DNA of 64,000 nt from UBA2287 sp964479665 (GCA_964479665.1 CAYZNN010000003.1:62001-126000); one strand, 5' to 3'. Shown: positions 1 to 9,110, numbered from the stretch's first letter. The notes: a model not told the origin generated them from the sequence alone. A program made the numbers and translations.

Positions 1-1305
1 CTTGCGAATTTGGGTTACCAAATCGAAACCTGCATTCTCGTCGAGCATCCCTTTGTGATAGAACTTGATATCCGAAATAACGCAGAGCATGTAGTCCTTA
101 TATCGCGAAAAAATTTCGATGGCCTCTTCGAAGGTTCCTGTAAGAACAATTTTAGGGCGGATTCTGATGCGAAGCACCTTGTAAAGATCGTCGGTACTTA
201 CATCCTCAATAATGCGTTTAGTTTGCTCAAGAACGCTACTGTATAGTACGGGTAAGTAGCGCGAGTAGTATTTTGGTGAATCTTCCATAAGTAATATTAC
301 CCTCGATAGCCCAATGCGTGTATCGTTTTCGAGATTTACTTTGTCCTCCAAAAGTTTAATCATTGAAAAGAATATCTTGGGATCTCCATTCCACTCAAAA
401 ATGCGATCGATACTCGAAATGGAAAAGGGGTTCTTCTCCAGCTCGCTGAGCATTTTGGAGTTGTTTACCAACAGGTAAAGCGGAACGTAATTGTATTCGC
501 CCTTAATCTTTTTGCTCATTTCCAACGGAGTAACCGTGTCGGCACCAACCATAATAATTATTAAGTTAAAGTGCTTCTCTTCCAGCTTCTCCATGGCCTC
601 GTCGAAGGTGGATACCCCTGTAATACGGGGTACGCTTGTAAGCGAAAGCTTTGAGTATTCGCCTAGAATATTGTCTGTTACTCTATCCTCCTTTTCCAAA
701 TTGTAAGCGTCGTATAGCGTAGCTATTAACAGAATTTCTTTTACCTTGAAAGGCATTAAATCGTGGTAAATATAGCGGTCGGAGTTGTGCTGATTGATAA
801 ACTTTTGAAGTAATTTTTTTCGTGCATGTTGGGGCTCTGTCTCGCTACTTCGCTTGGGCGATTTTACCTCCTTAACGTAATCTTTTCCTTTCATCGAGTT
901 AAGGTATCCGGCAATGAGGTTCGAAATGTTTACTATTAAATCGCGTTCCTCCTTTAAAAATGGGCCTTCGTATTCTTCGGGGAAATTTTTTGTGTAAAAA
1001 ATTTCAATTGTGCCTTTTTCCTTATCAATGGTTTCAAACTCCTGACGTTGTAACCAGGGTGTTTCTTCGAAATTGGGTGAAGTAAATTCTATTTTTCCAA
1101 ATTTTAAACGTGCTACTGTAAACTGTGGAAATTGCCAAGCATCGGGCAGTATGAGGCAAATTTGCCTCAGGGTACCTTCAATGGTTCTCCCTTCCTTAAT
1201 AATGGATGTAGTACAATTGATGGCTGCCAGCTCCTTTAACCTCTCCCTATTCTGAGCCAGTAATTTGTAAAAGTCCTCAGGTGTTGTGTGGTTATTTTGT
1301 GCCAT
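1..1305 (-). CDS. GAF/receiver-like N-terminal part of a probable PEP synthase/PPDK-type protein (partial, C-terminus off the window)
   Basis: An uninterrupted minus-strand frame starts at ATG 1305 (MAQNNHTTPEDFYKLL) and runs off the left edge after 435 codons with no stop. The first ~145 residues look like a GAF-type sensory domain. Residues ~190-300 and ~325 onward look like two receiver-like segments, with hydrophobic strands followed by acidic turns (HFNLIIIMVGADTVTP, RVILLMEDSPKYYSRY, YKDYMLCVISDIKF). From memory, large Bacteroidales proteins annotated as PEP/pyruvate-binding dikinase-like carry this N-terminal arrangement ahead of the PPDK domains. That assignment is recall, because the catalytic part lies outside the window. 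It is divergent from the glutamate dehydrogenase gene, with 256 bp between the two starts. Confidence 0.6.
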   Translation of the reverse strand, partial: MAQNNHTTPEDFYKLLAQNRERLKELAAINCTTSIIKEGRTIEGTLRQICLILPDAWQFPQFTVARLKFGKIEFTSPNFEETPWLQRQEFETIDKEKGTIEIFYTKNFPEEYEGPFLKEERDLIVNISNLIAGYLNSMKGKDYVKEVKSPKRSSETEPQHARKKLLQKFINQHNSDRYIYHDLMPFKVKEILLIATLYDAYNLEKEDRVTDNILGEYSKLSLTSVPRITGVSTFDEAMEKLEEKHFNLIIIMVGADTVTPLEMSKKIKGEYNYVPLYLLVNNSKMLSELEKNPFSISSIDRIFEWNGDPKIFFSMIKLLEDKVNLENDTRIGLSRVILLMEDSPKYYSRYLPVLYSSVLEQTKRIIEDVSTDDLYKVLRIRIRPKIVLTGTFEEAIEIFSRYKDYMLCVISDIKFYHKGMLDENAGFDLVTQIRK

Positions 1306-1561
1306 TTTTTGGGATTGAATGGTTAGGGATAGAGCATGCAGAAAAAAATGTAATCTCTACAAGTTAATTTCATTTTGCATTCGCTCCTACCACAAAAATG
1401 AAAATTAAGTGTATCACTTAGATGAAATACGAGAATTTCGGAAAGGGGTTATCCGTAATCGCATGAAAATGAGGTGCTGATGTTGGTGCTTAGGTGCAAA
1501 TAGAGGTAAATTGGGTGTGCAATTCGAACCCATTTTTTAACTTTTTAATACAATACTAACT

Positions 1562-2917
1562 ATGAAAAACAAAGCACACGAGGAGAGGCTGAATAAGTTT
1601 ATGGCTTATATTATTGCCAAAAATCCTGCTGAACCCGAGTTTCACCAAGCCGTAAAAGAGGTAGTTGAAAGTATTATACCCTACATTGAGGAGCACCCCA
1701 TTTACGATAACGAGCGAATTTTTGAGCGCATATGTGAACCAGAACGGGTTATTATTTTTAGAGTTCCCCGGATCGACGATAAGGGCGATTTTCGTGTAAA
1801 TCGCGGCTTCCGCATACAAATGAACAGCGCCATTGGCCCATACAAAGGCGGGCTTCGCTTTCACCCAACTGTAAATTTAGGAGTACTTAAGTTCTTAGCA
1901 TTCGAACAGGTATTTAAAAACAGCTTAACCACACTACCCATGGGCGGCGGAAAAGGTGGCTCCGATTTCGATCCTAAAGGAAAGAGCGATAAGGAAGTAA
2001 TGCGCTTCTGCCAAAGCTTTATGACTGAACTTAGCAGGCATGTAGGTGCCGATACCGATGTTCCTGCAGGCGATATTGGTGTTGGTGGGCGCAAAATTGG
2101 CTACATGTTCGGACAGTATAAACGTATTCGAAACGAGTTTACGGGTGTGCTTACCGGAAAAGGTATTCTTTGGGGTGGTTCGCTTATTCGTCCCGAGGCT
2201 ACTGGTTACGGCAATGTTTACTTTGCACAGGAAATGCTTCCTACCCGTGGCGAAAGCTTCAAAGGTAAAATAGTAACCGTTTCGGGTTCGGGCAATGTGG
2301 CTCAGTACACCGTTGAAAAGGTTAACGAACTGGGCGGGAAATGTGTAACTCTTTCCGATTCAGAAGGGTTTATCTACGACCCCAAGGGAATTGACAACGA
2401 AAAGTTGAAATATGTAATGTGGCTCAAAAACGAGAAACGTGGCCGCATTAAGGAGTATGCCGATAAGTATGGTAGCGATTACTTCCCCGGCGAGCGCCCA
2501 TGGGGTATTAAATGCGATGTGGCTCTGCCAAGCGCAACCCAAAACGAAATAAATGGCGAAGAAGCCAAAACCCTTGTTAAAAATGGCTGTTTCTGCGTTT
2601 CCGAGGGAGCAAATATGCCTTCGACCCCCGAAGCCATTGAGGTATACCTTAATGCAAAAATACTTTTCGGACCTGGTAAGGCTGCTAACGCCGGTGGCGT
2701 TTCAACATCGGGATTGGAAATGACCCAAAACTCAATGCGCCTTTCTTGGAACCGCGAAGAGGTTGATGCTCGTTTGCGTAGCATTATGAAAAACATTCAC
2801 GAAACTTGCCGTAAGTACGGCACCAAAGAGGATGGTTTCATTAACTACGTTGATGGAGCGAACATTGGAGGTTTTGTAAAAGTTGCTGACTCCATGATAG
2901 CCCAAGGTGCGGTATAA
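1562..2917 (+). CDS. gdhA: NADP-type glutamate dehydrogenase
   Basis: 451 residues, the usual length of hexameric GDH. It interconverts 2-oxoglutarate plus ammonium and glutamate in the cytoplasm. The N-terminal ELFV dimerisation domain has the substrate-binding PYKGGLRFHP segment (residues ~92-101) and the glycine-rich PMGGGKGGSDFDP segment with the catalytic-region lysine (~126-138). The Rossmann domain carries VTVSGSGNVAQYT (~239-251). The match to the ~450-residue NADP-preferring subfamily favours an assimilatory role, but cofactor choice is inferred from family. The start is preceded by ACTAACT, also seen before the ATG at 19748. It is monocistronic, with a terminator immediately downstream. 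The next genes encode an NAD(P)H-handling flavoprotein complex, so the NADPH supply may be linked. Confidence 0.95.
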   Translation: MKNKAHEERLNKFMAYIIAKNPAEPEFHQAVKEVVESIIPYIEEHPIYDNERIFERICEPERVIIFRVPRIDDKGDFRVNRGFRIQMNSAIGPYKGGLRFHPTVNLGVLKFLAFEQVFKNSLTTLPMGGGKGGSDFDPKGKSDKEVMRFCQSFMTELSRHVGADTDVPAGDIGVGGRKIGYMFGQYKRIRNEFTGVLTGKGILWGGSLIRPEATGYGNVYFAQEMLPTRGESFKGKIVTVSGSGNVAQYTVEKVNELGGKCVTLSDSEGFIYDPKGIDNEKLKYVMWLKNEKRGRIKEYADKYGSDYFPGERPWGIKCDVALPSATQNEINGEEAKTLVKNGCFCVSEGANMPSTPEAIEVYLNAKILFGPGKAANAGGVSTSGLEMTQNSMRLSWNREEVDARLRSIMKNIHETCRKYGTKEDGFINYVDGANIGGFVKVADSMIAQGAV

Positions 2918-2926
2918 TTTCTAATC

Positions 2927-2971
2927 AAACTCCCTAAATTGTAATGGTTTAGGGGGTTTGTTGTTTTTATT
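2927..2971 (+). terminator. Rho-independent terminator of gdhA
   Basis: The stem AAACTCCCTAAA (2927-2938) pairs with TTTAGGGGGTTT (2948-2959), with one G-T pair and a 9-nt loop. A T-rich run, GTTGTTTTTATTT, follows. Confidence 0.8.
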
Positions 2972-3006
2972 TCGGTGTTAAAATTCACCAAAGCCCATAT
3001 TTTCGC

Positions 3007-3014
3007 TATTTTTG
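3007..3014 (+). promoter_or_regulatory. Candidate -7 element (TATTTTTG) for the NuoE-like gene
   Basis: TATTTTTG fits the Bacteroidota -7 consensus TAnnTTTG and lies 45 nt before ATG 3059. No clear TTTG is seen at the expected -33 spacing, so the match is partial. If real, transcription begins inside the longer frame that opens at GTG 2975, which argues for the 3059 start. Confidence 0.4.
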
Positions 3015-3058
3015 GCATGCTCATAGTACCATTAGTTTTAACCCAAGATTTTATCGCA

Positions 3059-3589
3059 ATGCGAATTCAACGATTAAACCAACAACTTGTAAAGGAGAAT
3101 ATTAACGATGAGGTTGACCTTAACCTAATTAATCCTCTCATTGAAAAGTATAAGGGAAAAAAGGGCAACCTTATTCCATTACTTCAAGGAGCTCAGCAAA
3201 TTTATGGGTACATTCCCGATTCGGTTTTTCGTAAACTTTCCGACGAAACGGGAGTTAGCATTAGCGATATGTATGGCGTAGCCACTTTTTACGCTCAGTT
3301 CAGACTGAAGCCTGCTGGTAAGCACATTATTAAGGTTTGTCACGGAACGGCTTGCCACGTTCAGAATGCGCCCGCAATAACCGAAGCATTAAAGGAGGCA
3401 CTGGGAGTTGAGGAGGGCGAAACAACACCCGACAAGCTATTTACTCTCGAGTCGGTTGCCTGTTTGGGCTGCTGCTCGCTTGCACCCGTTATGATGATTG
3501 GCGAAAACGACACCCACGGAAAACTAACCGGAGCAAGTGCAGTGAAGGTTGTTAAGGAAATTCAGGTAAACGATAAAAGTAAGGATTAA
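3059..3589 (+). CDS. NuoE/HydC-like thioredoxin-fold [2Fe-2S] subunit
   Basis: 176 residues from ATG 3059. The frame stays open back to GTG 2975, but that would add a 28-residue hydrophobic leader not expected on a cytoplasmic Fe-S subunit. NuoE-family features are visible: the helical N-terminal segment with LLQGAQQIYGYIPDSV, then DMYGVATFYAQF, the first cluster pair CHGTACHV and the second pair CLGCCSLAPVMMI. The family passes electrons with the NuoF-type FMN subunit, which is encoded next (3683). Related subunits occur in complex I, bifurcating hydrogenases, formate dehydrogenases and Stn-type transhydrogenases. No hydrogenase catalytic subunit is encoded nearby. Confidence 0.88.
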   Translation: MRIQRLNQQLVKENINDEVDLNLINPLIEKYKGKKGNLIPLLQGAQQIYGYIPDSVFRKLSDETGVSISDMYGVATFYAQFRLKPAGKHIIKVCHGTACHVQNAPAITEALKEALGVEEGETTPDKLFTLESVACLGCCSLAPVMMIGENDTHGKLTGASAVKVVKEIQVNDKSKD

Positions 3590-3593
3590 TATA

Positions 3594-3661
3594 AACCACA
3601 CTAGACACATAGAACACATTAGATTATTGTGCCCTATGTGCCTTCCCGATAACTATCGGGA
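3594..3661. repeat. Intergenic hairpin sequences between the nuoE-like and nuoF-like genes
   Basis: Two inverted repeats lie in the 93-bp gap. CACATAG (3606-3612) pairs with CTATGTG (3634-3640). TCCCGAT (3644-3650) pairs with ATCGGGA (3655-3661) around AACT. Neither is followed by a T-run, so a terminator is not favoured. They may be dispersed intergenic repeats or mRNA-processing hairpins. Confidence 0.4.
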
Positions 3662-3682
3662 GTGGTAATATAAGTATAAGCT

Positions 3683-5461
3683 ATGCAAAAAACACAAGTA
3701 ATAGTCGGTTTGGGAAGTTGCGGTGTTGCTGCGGGTGCCGGTAAAATTTACGAAACCCTAAAATCGCTCAAAGATGCCGATAAGCTCGACTTCGAACTGA
3801 AGAAAACTAGCTGCGTAGGAATGTGCTTTCGCGAGCCTCTTGTTGAGGTTATCGATGAGAACGGTTCGTTTCTTTACGGCGAAGTTACCGACGATAAAGC
3901 TGTTGAAATTGTTCAACAGCACGTTATTGACTTCAATCCGGTTAGGGGTTATATAGTGAAAGCCGACCTTTTCGAAACGCCCGATAAGGATTTCTTTGCA
4001 GGTCAGGTGAAAATTGCTCTGCGAAATTGTGGCTACATCGATCCCGAAAGCATTGAGGAGTACGAAGCCCGAAATGGCTACAAAGCCATTAAAATGGTTG
4101 CCGAAAAGGGGCTGACCCACGAGGCGGTTATTCAAACCATTCTCGATTCGGGGCTTCGTGGTCGCGGAGGTGGCGGTTTTTCAACCGGAATGAAATGGCG
4201 ATTTGCTCGCAATAACCAATCGGCCGAAAAGTATATTATTTGCAATGCCGACGAGGGCGACCCAGGCGCATTTATGGACCGCTCACTTATTGAGGGCGAT
4301 CCGCATTCGGTTCTCGAAGGTATGATAATTGGCGCCTACGCCATTGGGGCTACAGGTGGAGTTATATACTGCCGCGCCGAGTACCCTTTAGCCATTAAAC
4401 GCCTCGAAATTGCACTTGAGCAAGCTCGAAAAAAGGGATTCTTAGGAAAGAATATTCTAGGAATCGAAGGATTCAATTTCGATATATACGTAAAAGAGGG
4501 TGCTGGAGCATTTGTTTGTGGCGAAGAAACAGCGCTAATTGCTTCCATCGAGGGCGAAAGGGGAATGCCCCGCAAGCGGCCTCCATTTCCTGCTGAAAAG
4601 GGACTATGGGGAAAACCTTCGAACATTAATAATGTTGAAACCTTTGCCAATGTGCCATACATAGTGCTTAATGGTGCAGAATCGTTTAATAAGTACGGAA
4701 CCGAAAAGAGTAAAGGAACTAAGGTTTTTGCTCTGGCAGGTAAAATTAAAAACGGCGGACTGGTGGAAGTGCCAATGGGAATTACCATTCGCGAAATTAT
4801 TTTCAAACTTGGTGGCGGAATTCAAAAGAACAAAGAATTTAAAGCTGTGCAGCTTGGTGGTCCCTCGGGCGGTTGCATTCCTAAGCACTTAATCGATACA
4901 CAGGTCGACTACGACCAGGTAAATGCCACGGGTGCCATTATGGGTTCGGGTGGAATGGTGGTAATGGACGAAACCACTTGTATGGTCGATATGGCTCGTT
5001 TCTTTCTCGACTTTACCCAGAGGGAATCGTGTGGCAAGTGTACGTTTTGCCGCATTGGAACCAAGCGAATGCTCGAAATCCTAATTCGAATTACCGAAGG
5101 TAAAGGTGAAGATGGCGACATTGAAAAACTCGAGGATCTTGCACAGCAAATTAAGGACAGCTCGCTTTGTGGTCTTGGTCAAACTGCCCCAAACCCTGTG
5201 CTTACAGCGCTTAAGTACTTTAGGCACGAGTTCGAAGCGCACATTATCGACAAAAAATGTCCTGCGCTTAGTTGTAAACCATTGCTAACCTACACCATTT
5301 TACCTGAAAAGTGTACTGGCTGTCGCGTTTGCGCCATTAAATGTCCTGTTCAGGCTATCTCGGGTGAAAAGAAGTTACCTCACCTAATAAGTCAAGAAAC
5401 CTGCATAAAATGTGGCGATTGTTACTCGAGGTGTAAGTTTGAAGCGATTGAAGTAAGTTAG
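3683..5461 (+). CDS. NuoF/HydB-like NADH-binding FMN/Fe-S subunit
   Basis: 592 residues. The domain order is as in HydB-type subunits. Residues 1-90 are a thioredoxin-like region with cysteines in GSCGVAAGA and SCVGMC. The NuoF core begins ~155 with the glycine-rich NADH site GLRGRGGGGFSTGMKW, followed by FMN-site residues CNADEGDPGAFMDRS. SLBB-type and [4Fe-4S] regions carry ESCGKCTFCRIG (~448) with the fourth Cys in SLCGLGQTAP. A C-terminal ferredoxin has two [4Fe-4S] motifs (CTGCRVCAIKCP, CIKCGDCYSRC). Expected role: exchange of electrons between NAD(H) and the Fe-S chain. It is co-oriented with the NuoE-like gene upstream and the giant NuoG/GltD fusion downstream. Whether the complex bifurcates cannot be read from sequence alone. 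Confidence 0.93.
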   Translation: MQKTQVIVGLGSCGVAAGAGKIYETLKSLKDADKLDFELKKTSCVGMCFREPLVEVIDENGSFLYGEVTDDKAVEIVQQHVIDFNPVRGYIVKADLFETPDKDFFAGQVKIALRNCGYIDPESIEEYEARNGYKAIKMVAEKGLTHEAVIQTILDSGLRGRGGGGFSTGMKWRFARNNQSAEKYIICNADEGDPGAFMDRSLIEGDPHSVLEGMIIGAYAIGATGGVIYCRAEYPLAIKRLEIALEQARKKGFLGKNILGIEGFNFDIYVKEGAGAFVCGEETALIASIEGERGMPRKRPPFPAEKGLWGKPSNINNVETFANVPYIVLNGAESFNKYGTEKSKGTKVFALAGKIKNGGLVEVPMGITIREIIFKLGGGIQKNKEFKAVQLGGPSGGCIPKHLIDTQVDYDQVNATGAIMGSGGMVVMDETTCMVDMARFFLDFTQRESCGKCTFCRIGTKRMLEILIRITEGKGEDGDIEKLEDLAQQIKDSSLCGLGQTAPNPVLTALKYFRHEFEAHIIDKKCPALSCKPLLTYTILPEKCTGCRVCAIKCPVQAISGEKKLPHLISQETCIKCGDCYSRCKFEAIEVS

Positions 5462-5612
5462 GATGGAACACAGATATTGCGGATAATACAGATGAACACG
5501 GATTTATAAAAAGTTTTTTAAAAATAACTAATAAACAAAATCGGACTTATTTCTTCCGACTTAAAATTAAAATAGCGTCTTTGAGCCTTTGCGTTTAAAT
5601 AAATCGAACACT
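5462..5612. other. Intergenic spacer with boilerplate-like repeat phrases
   Basis: 150 bp without a gene. It holds ACAGATGAACACGGATTTAT (5490-5509) and CTTTGAGCCTTTGCG (5579-5593), phrases that resemble degenerate dispersed intergenic sequences I recall from many Bacteroidota genomes. A short inverted repeat TCGGA...TCCGA also lies near 5541-5559. No promoter was convincingly recognised. Confidence 0.35.
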
Positions 5613-8600
5613 ATGTCCGAAATAGTCAACATAATACTCAACGGGAAAAACACCACAGCCCAAAAGGGCGAGTACATTCTAGCAGTAGCAAAGCGTCATG
5701 GAATCGAAATTCCAACCCTTTGCCACGATCCCCGATTGGAGCCATTCTCGTCGTGCTACGTTTGCGTAATTGAAATAGAAGGTCAAAAGAATCTTCAACC
5801 ATCATGTTCTACAAGGGTTGCAGAGGGAATGAGCATTATAACCGATAGCAAACGTGTTCATAAGGCTCGAAAAACGGCACTCGACCTACTTGTGAGTAAT
5901 CACTATGCCGATTGCGTTGCACCTTGTCGGGAGCGATGCCCCGCTGGAGTTGATGTTCAGGGCTACATTTCGCTAATTGAAAAGGGATTATACAGCGAAG
6001 CTGTTAAGTTGATTAAGGAGGTTAATCCTTTGCCAGCTATTTGCGGAAGGGTTTGCGTTCGCCCCTGCGAAACTGCTTGCCGCCGCAATTTAATGGACGA
6101 GGGTGCTGCTGTTGGAATTGACTATATGAAGCGGTTTGCTTCCGATGCCGATTTAGAATCGGAAAATCCATTTACTCCCGAAGTTGCTCCTTCAACAGGT
6201 AAAAAAATTGCAATAATTGGAGCAGGCCCTGGTGGATTGTCGGCTGCTTACTTTCTTCAAACCAAAGGCCATCAGTGCGATATTTTCGAAGCGCAACCCT
6301 ACGCTGGAGGTTGGCTGCGTTATGGCATTCCCGAGTATAGGTTGCCAAACGATTTGCTGCAAAAGGAGGTTAATGCCATTACAAAAATAGGCGTTAACAT
6401 TTTCTACAATAAAAAGTTAGGCGAAAATATAAGCTATAAGGAGCTCTCCGAAAAGTACGATGCAACCATTTTAACCATTGGTTCGCAGCGCGGAACGTTA
6501 CTCGGCGCAGTTGGCGAAGATGCCGATGGAGTATTCTCGGGAATCGATTTTCTGCGAAATATGGAGGCTACCGGACAGCGATACGACTTTAAAGGGAAGA
6601 AAGTTGGCGTTGTGGGTGGAGGTAATACGGCTATGGACTGCTGTCGAACGGCAATTCGCTGCGGAAGCACCGATGTAACGGTTGTTTACCGCCGTACCGA
6701 AAAGGAGATGCCTGCCAATCCCATCGAAATTCACGAGTCGAAACGGGAGGGTGTTAAGTACCTATTTTTAAACGCACCCGTTAAGGTAAATTCCGATGAA
6801 CAAGGGAAAGTTAAATCGCTTACAGTTGTTGAAATGGCTCTTGGCGAACCCGATGCTTCGGGACGTAGAAGACCCGTACCTGTTGATGGCTCGGAGAAAG
6901 ATCTTGAGTTCGATTACATTTTAGCAGCCATTGGACAAAAAACCGACATCAACTTTTTAGATGACATAAACCAGTACGCTAAGGGAGGAATTTTAAAACC
7001 CAACAAGTGGGGCGACATTGAAGCCGATCCGAAAACCCTCCAAACGGGTGTTCCAACCATATTCGCTGCAGGCGATGGGGTTACTGGTCCGGCAACCATT
7101 ATTGAAGCCATTGCGCAAGCCAAGGTTGCATCGCGAAGTTGCCACCAGTTTCTTACGGGCCAACCCATAGAGGAACCCAAGAAGGAGTTTCTAAGTTTAA
7201 AAGATAACTTTCGTAAGCAGGATAAGAGTGAGTATACAGCCCGATACCAAAGGCAAATTCGAAACGAAATGCCTGTTATGGATGCAAATACCCGTTTAAA
7301 TTTCAACGAAGTTGAACTGGGCTATACCGAGGAGCAGGCTCTCAATGAAACCTCGCGATGCCTTGAGTGTGGTTGCGTTGCCTACTTCGACTGCGACCTA
7401 AAACGCTATTGCGACATATACAGCGCCGAACAGCAGCGCTATGGTGGCGAACATAAGGAGTTTCCCGTAAATTTCTCGCATCCATTTGTTGAAATCGATA
7501 GCAACAAGTGCATTTTATGCTCCCGCTGCGTTCGCATTTGCAAAGATGTGGTTGGTGCAAACGCCCTAACGCTTGTAAAGCGCGGTTTCGATACGTATGT
7601 GGCTCCAGCCATGGGTTATTCGCTTCTCGAAACCACCTGCGAGTCGTGCGGATTGTGCCTATCGGCCTGTCCTACAGGTGCCTTAACCGAAAATGTACCG
7701 TTTAAACCCGGCCCCGTTCGAATGGAAACATTCGACACCATTTGCGGATTCTGCTCGGTTGGTTGTAAAGTTACATTTCACCATCGCAATGGTTCTATAT
7801 TGAAGGTTACTGGAGCCCATGGCGAAGTTAATACCGACGGAAACCTTTGCATGTACGGGAAGTTTGGCTACAGGCTTTTCAATAGTTCGAAACGCATTAC
7901 CAAGCCGTTGCTAAAGCAAAACGGCGAGTTTAAAGAGATTAGCTTCGAAGAGGCATTTAAGGTAATTGAAAAGCGAGTAAGCGAAGTAAAACCTTCCGAA
8001 ACCAGCATTTATATTGGAGGGGCAGCAACTAACGAGGAAGTTTCATTAGCCAATAAATTGGCTCAAAAAACCGATGGTCTTCTGGGTAGTTTCCATGCTA
8101 CAGATTTCAAAGGCAACCAAGTTAATTCAACCAATATCGATAATTTGCAGAATGCAAGCAGAGTATTTGTTGTGGGAGCAGATATTCACCGTTATGGTGC
8201 TGTGGTAGGATACCGAATAAACTCGCTTAAACTCCCCATTGATGCCTATTCAGAAAGCAAAACGAGCACATTGAAACATAAAGCGAAGCATTTTTATCGT
8301 ATTCAATCGTACAACGAATTTTTAAAGGCAACCATTCACTATTTGGTTTCCACTTCGCGCAACACCAATTTGATTAACGAAAACAATCAGATTGCTGATA
8401 GGTTAAAAGCCATAATGGATCAGCCATTCGAATCGCTTTGCAAAAATGCAACGGGAGGCAAAACGGATATTATTTCGGAATTTGCCCAAAAACTACTAAT
8501 GGAGAAGTTGCCATATATTGTTGCATTTAAACGTGAGCATAATCCCCAAACATTATCGACTCTCGAAATTCTTGTAATTCTGCTTCGAACAATGGGTAAA

Positions 8601-9110
8601 AAGGTTGAAGCCATTATTGTCGATGAACTTAGCAATTCGAAAGGCATTCGAGAAACGGTTATGGATTCAGGCAAAGCGATAGATTTTATGAATGGGAAAG
8701 TTGCTCCTCGAAACCTATTTATTTTTGGCGAAGACCCCATTGGCTGTGCTGCCAATAACGCCATTGCAAATGCAATTAAAAGAGTCGAATTTGTTGTGGT
8801 TCAAGACGCTTTTCTGTCGGAAACTGCAAAGCAGGCCAACCTTGTTCTTCCCGCATCGTTATGGTTCGAAACTGACGGTTCGTTCACCAATTTTTTTGGG
8901 CATAAACAGCAATTCAAGCAGGGAGTGAAAGTGAAAATTGAAATATCGTCGATTGAGCAATTGAAACGAATTGATCCGCTTATTAAGTCCGAACCATCAA
9001 CAGCTACAAAGAGTGACATTAGTATTGGTGCCGAAAAGCATTTTAATTATGGCTGTTCTGCTCTGGTAAAAATGTTCGATACCGATTTCGATTCAAAATT
9101 ATTGAGCTAA
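5613..9110 (+). CDS. NuoG-like Fe-S protein with inserted GltD/NfnB-like flavoprotein domain
   Basis: 1165 residues from ATG 5613; an upstream TTG would add eight residues of spacer. Order of domains: [2Fe-2S] ferredoxin (~1-75, CHDP, SCYVC, SCST); a cysteine-rich GltD-type N-terminal cluster region (~99-165, CVAPCRERCPAGVD, CGRVCVRPCETACRR); an FAD Rossmann fold (GAGPGG, ~203) and an NAD(P)H Rossmann fold (GGGNTAMD, ~335, with VVYRR after it); RCLECGC (~581); two [4Fe-4S] motifs (CILCSRCVRIC, CESCGLCLSACP); and a molybdopterin-oxidoreductase-like [4Fe-4S] region (CGFCSVGC, ~711) with a degenerate C-terminal domain. I find no Cys/Sec active-site motif of formate dehydrogenase and no H-cluster motifs. 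With the two upstream genes it suggests an NAD(H)/NADP(H)/ferredoxin complex comparable to Stn-type transhydrogenases. That function is inference. Confidence 0.88.
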   Translation: MSEIVNIILNGKNTTAQKGEYILAVAKRHGIEIPTLCHDPRLEPFSSCYVCVIEIEGQKNLQPSCSTRVAEGMSIITDSKRVHKARKTALDLLVSNHYADCVAPCRERCPAGVDVQGYISLIEKGLYSEAVKLIKEVNPLPAICGRVCVRPCETACRRNLMDEGAAVGIDYMKRFASDADLESENPFTPEVAPSTGKKIAIIGAGPGGLSAAYFLQTKGHQCDIFEAQPYAGGWLRYGIPEYRLPNDLLQKEVNAITKIGVNIFYNKKLGENISYKELSEKYDATILTIGSQRGTLLGAVGEDADGVFSGIDFLRNMEATGQRYDFKGKKVGVVGGGNTAMDCCRTAIRCGSTDVTVVYRRTEKEMPANPIEIHESKREGVKYLFLNAPVKVNSDEQGKVKSLTVVEMALGEPDASGRRRPVPVDGSEKDLEFDYILAAIGQKTDINFLDDINQYAKGGILKPNKWGDIEADPKTLQTGVPTIFAAGDGVTGPATIIEAIAQAKVASRSCHQFLTGQPIEEPKKEFLSLKDNFRKQDKSEYTARYQRQIRNEMPVMDANTRLNFNEVELGYTEEQALNETSRCLECGCVAYFDCDLKRYCDIYSAEQQRYGGEHKEFPVNFSHPFVEIDSNKCILCSRCVRICKDVVGANALTLVKRGFDTYVAPAMGYSLLETTCESCGLCLSACPTGALTENVPFKPGPVRMETFDTICGFCSVGCKVTFHHRNGSILKVTGAHGEVNTDGNLCMYGKFGYRLFNSSKRITKPLLKQNGEFKEISFEEAFKVIEKRVSEVKPSETSIYIGGAATNEEVSLANKLAQKTDGLLGSFHATDFKGNQVNSTNIDNLQNASRVFVVGADIHRYGAVVGYRINSLKLPIDAYSESKTSTLKHKAKHFYRIQSYNEFLKATIHYLVSTSRNTNLINENNQIADRLKAIMDQPFESLCKNATGGKTDIISEFAQKLLMEKLPYIVAFKREHNPQTLSTLEILVILLRTMGKKVEAIIVDELSNSKGIRETVMDSGKAIDFMNGKVAPRNLFIFGEDPIGCAANNAIANAIKRVEFVVVQDAFLSETAKQANLVLPASLWFETDGSFTNFFGHKQQFKQGVKVKIEISSIEQLKRIDPLIKSEPSTATKSDISIGAEKHFNYGCSALVKMFDTDFDSKLLS

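Noticed and set aside
1556..1864. Minus-strand frame opposite gdhA
   Set aside because: It is a shadow of a highly conserved gene; composition and lack of motifs argue against coding.
2975..3058. N-terminal membrane anchor on the NuoE-like protein
   Set aside because: It depends on a GTG start close behind the gdhA terminator, and a -7-like element lies inside it. The family begins at about ATG 3059.
5613..9110. Formate dehydrogenase or [FeFe] hydrogenase catalytic subunit
   Set aside because: I see no Cys/Sec active-site motif and no H-cluster motifs; the GltD-like insert is better explained as a flavin transhydrogenase part.
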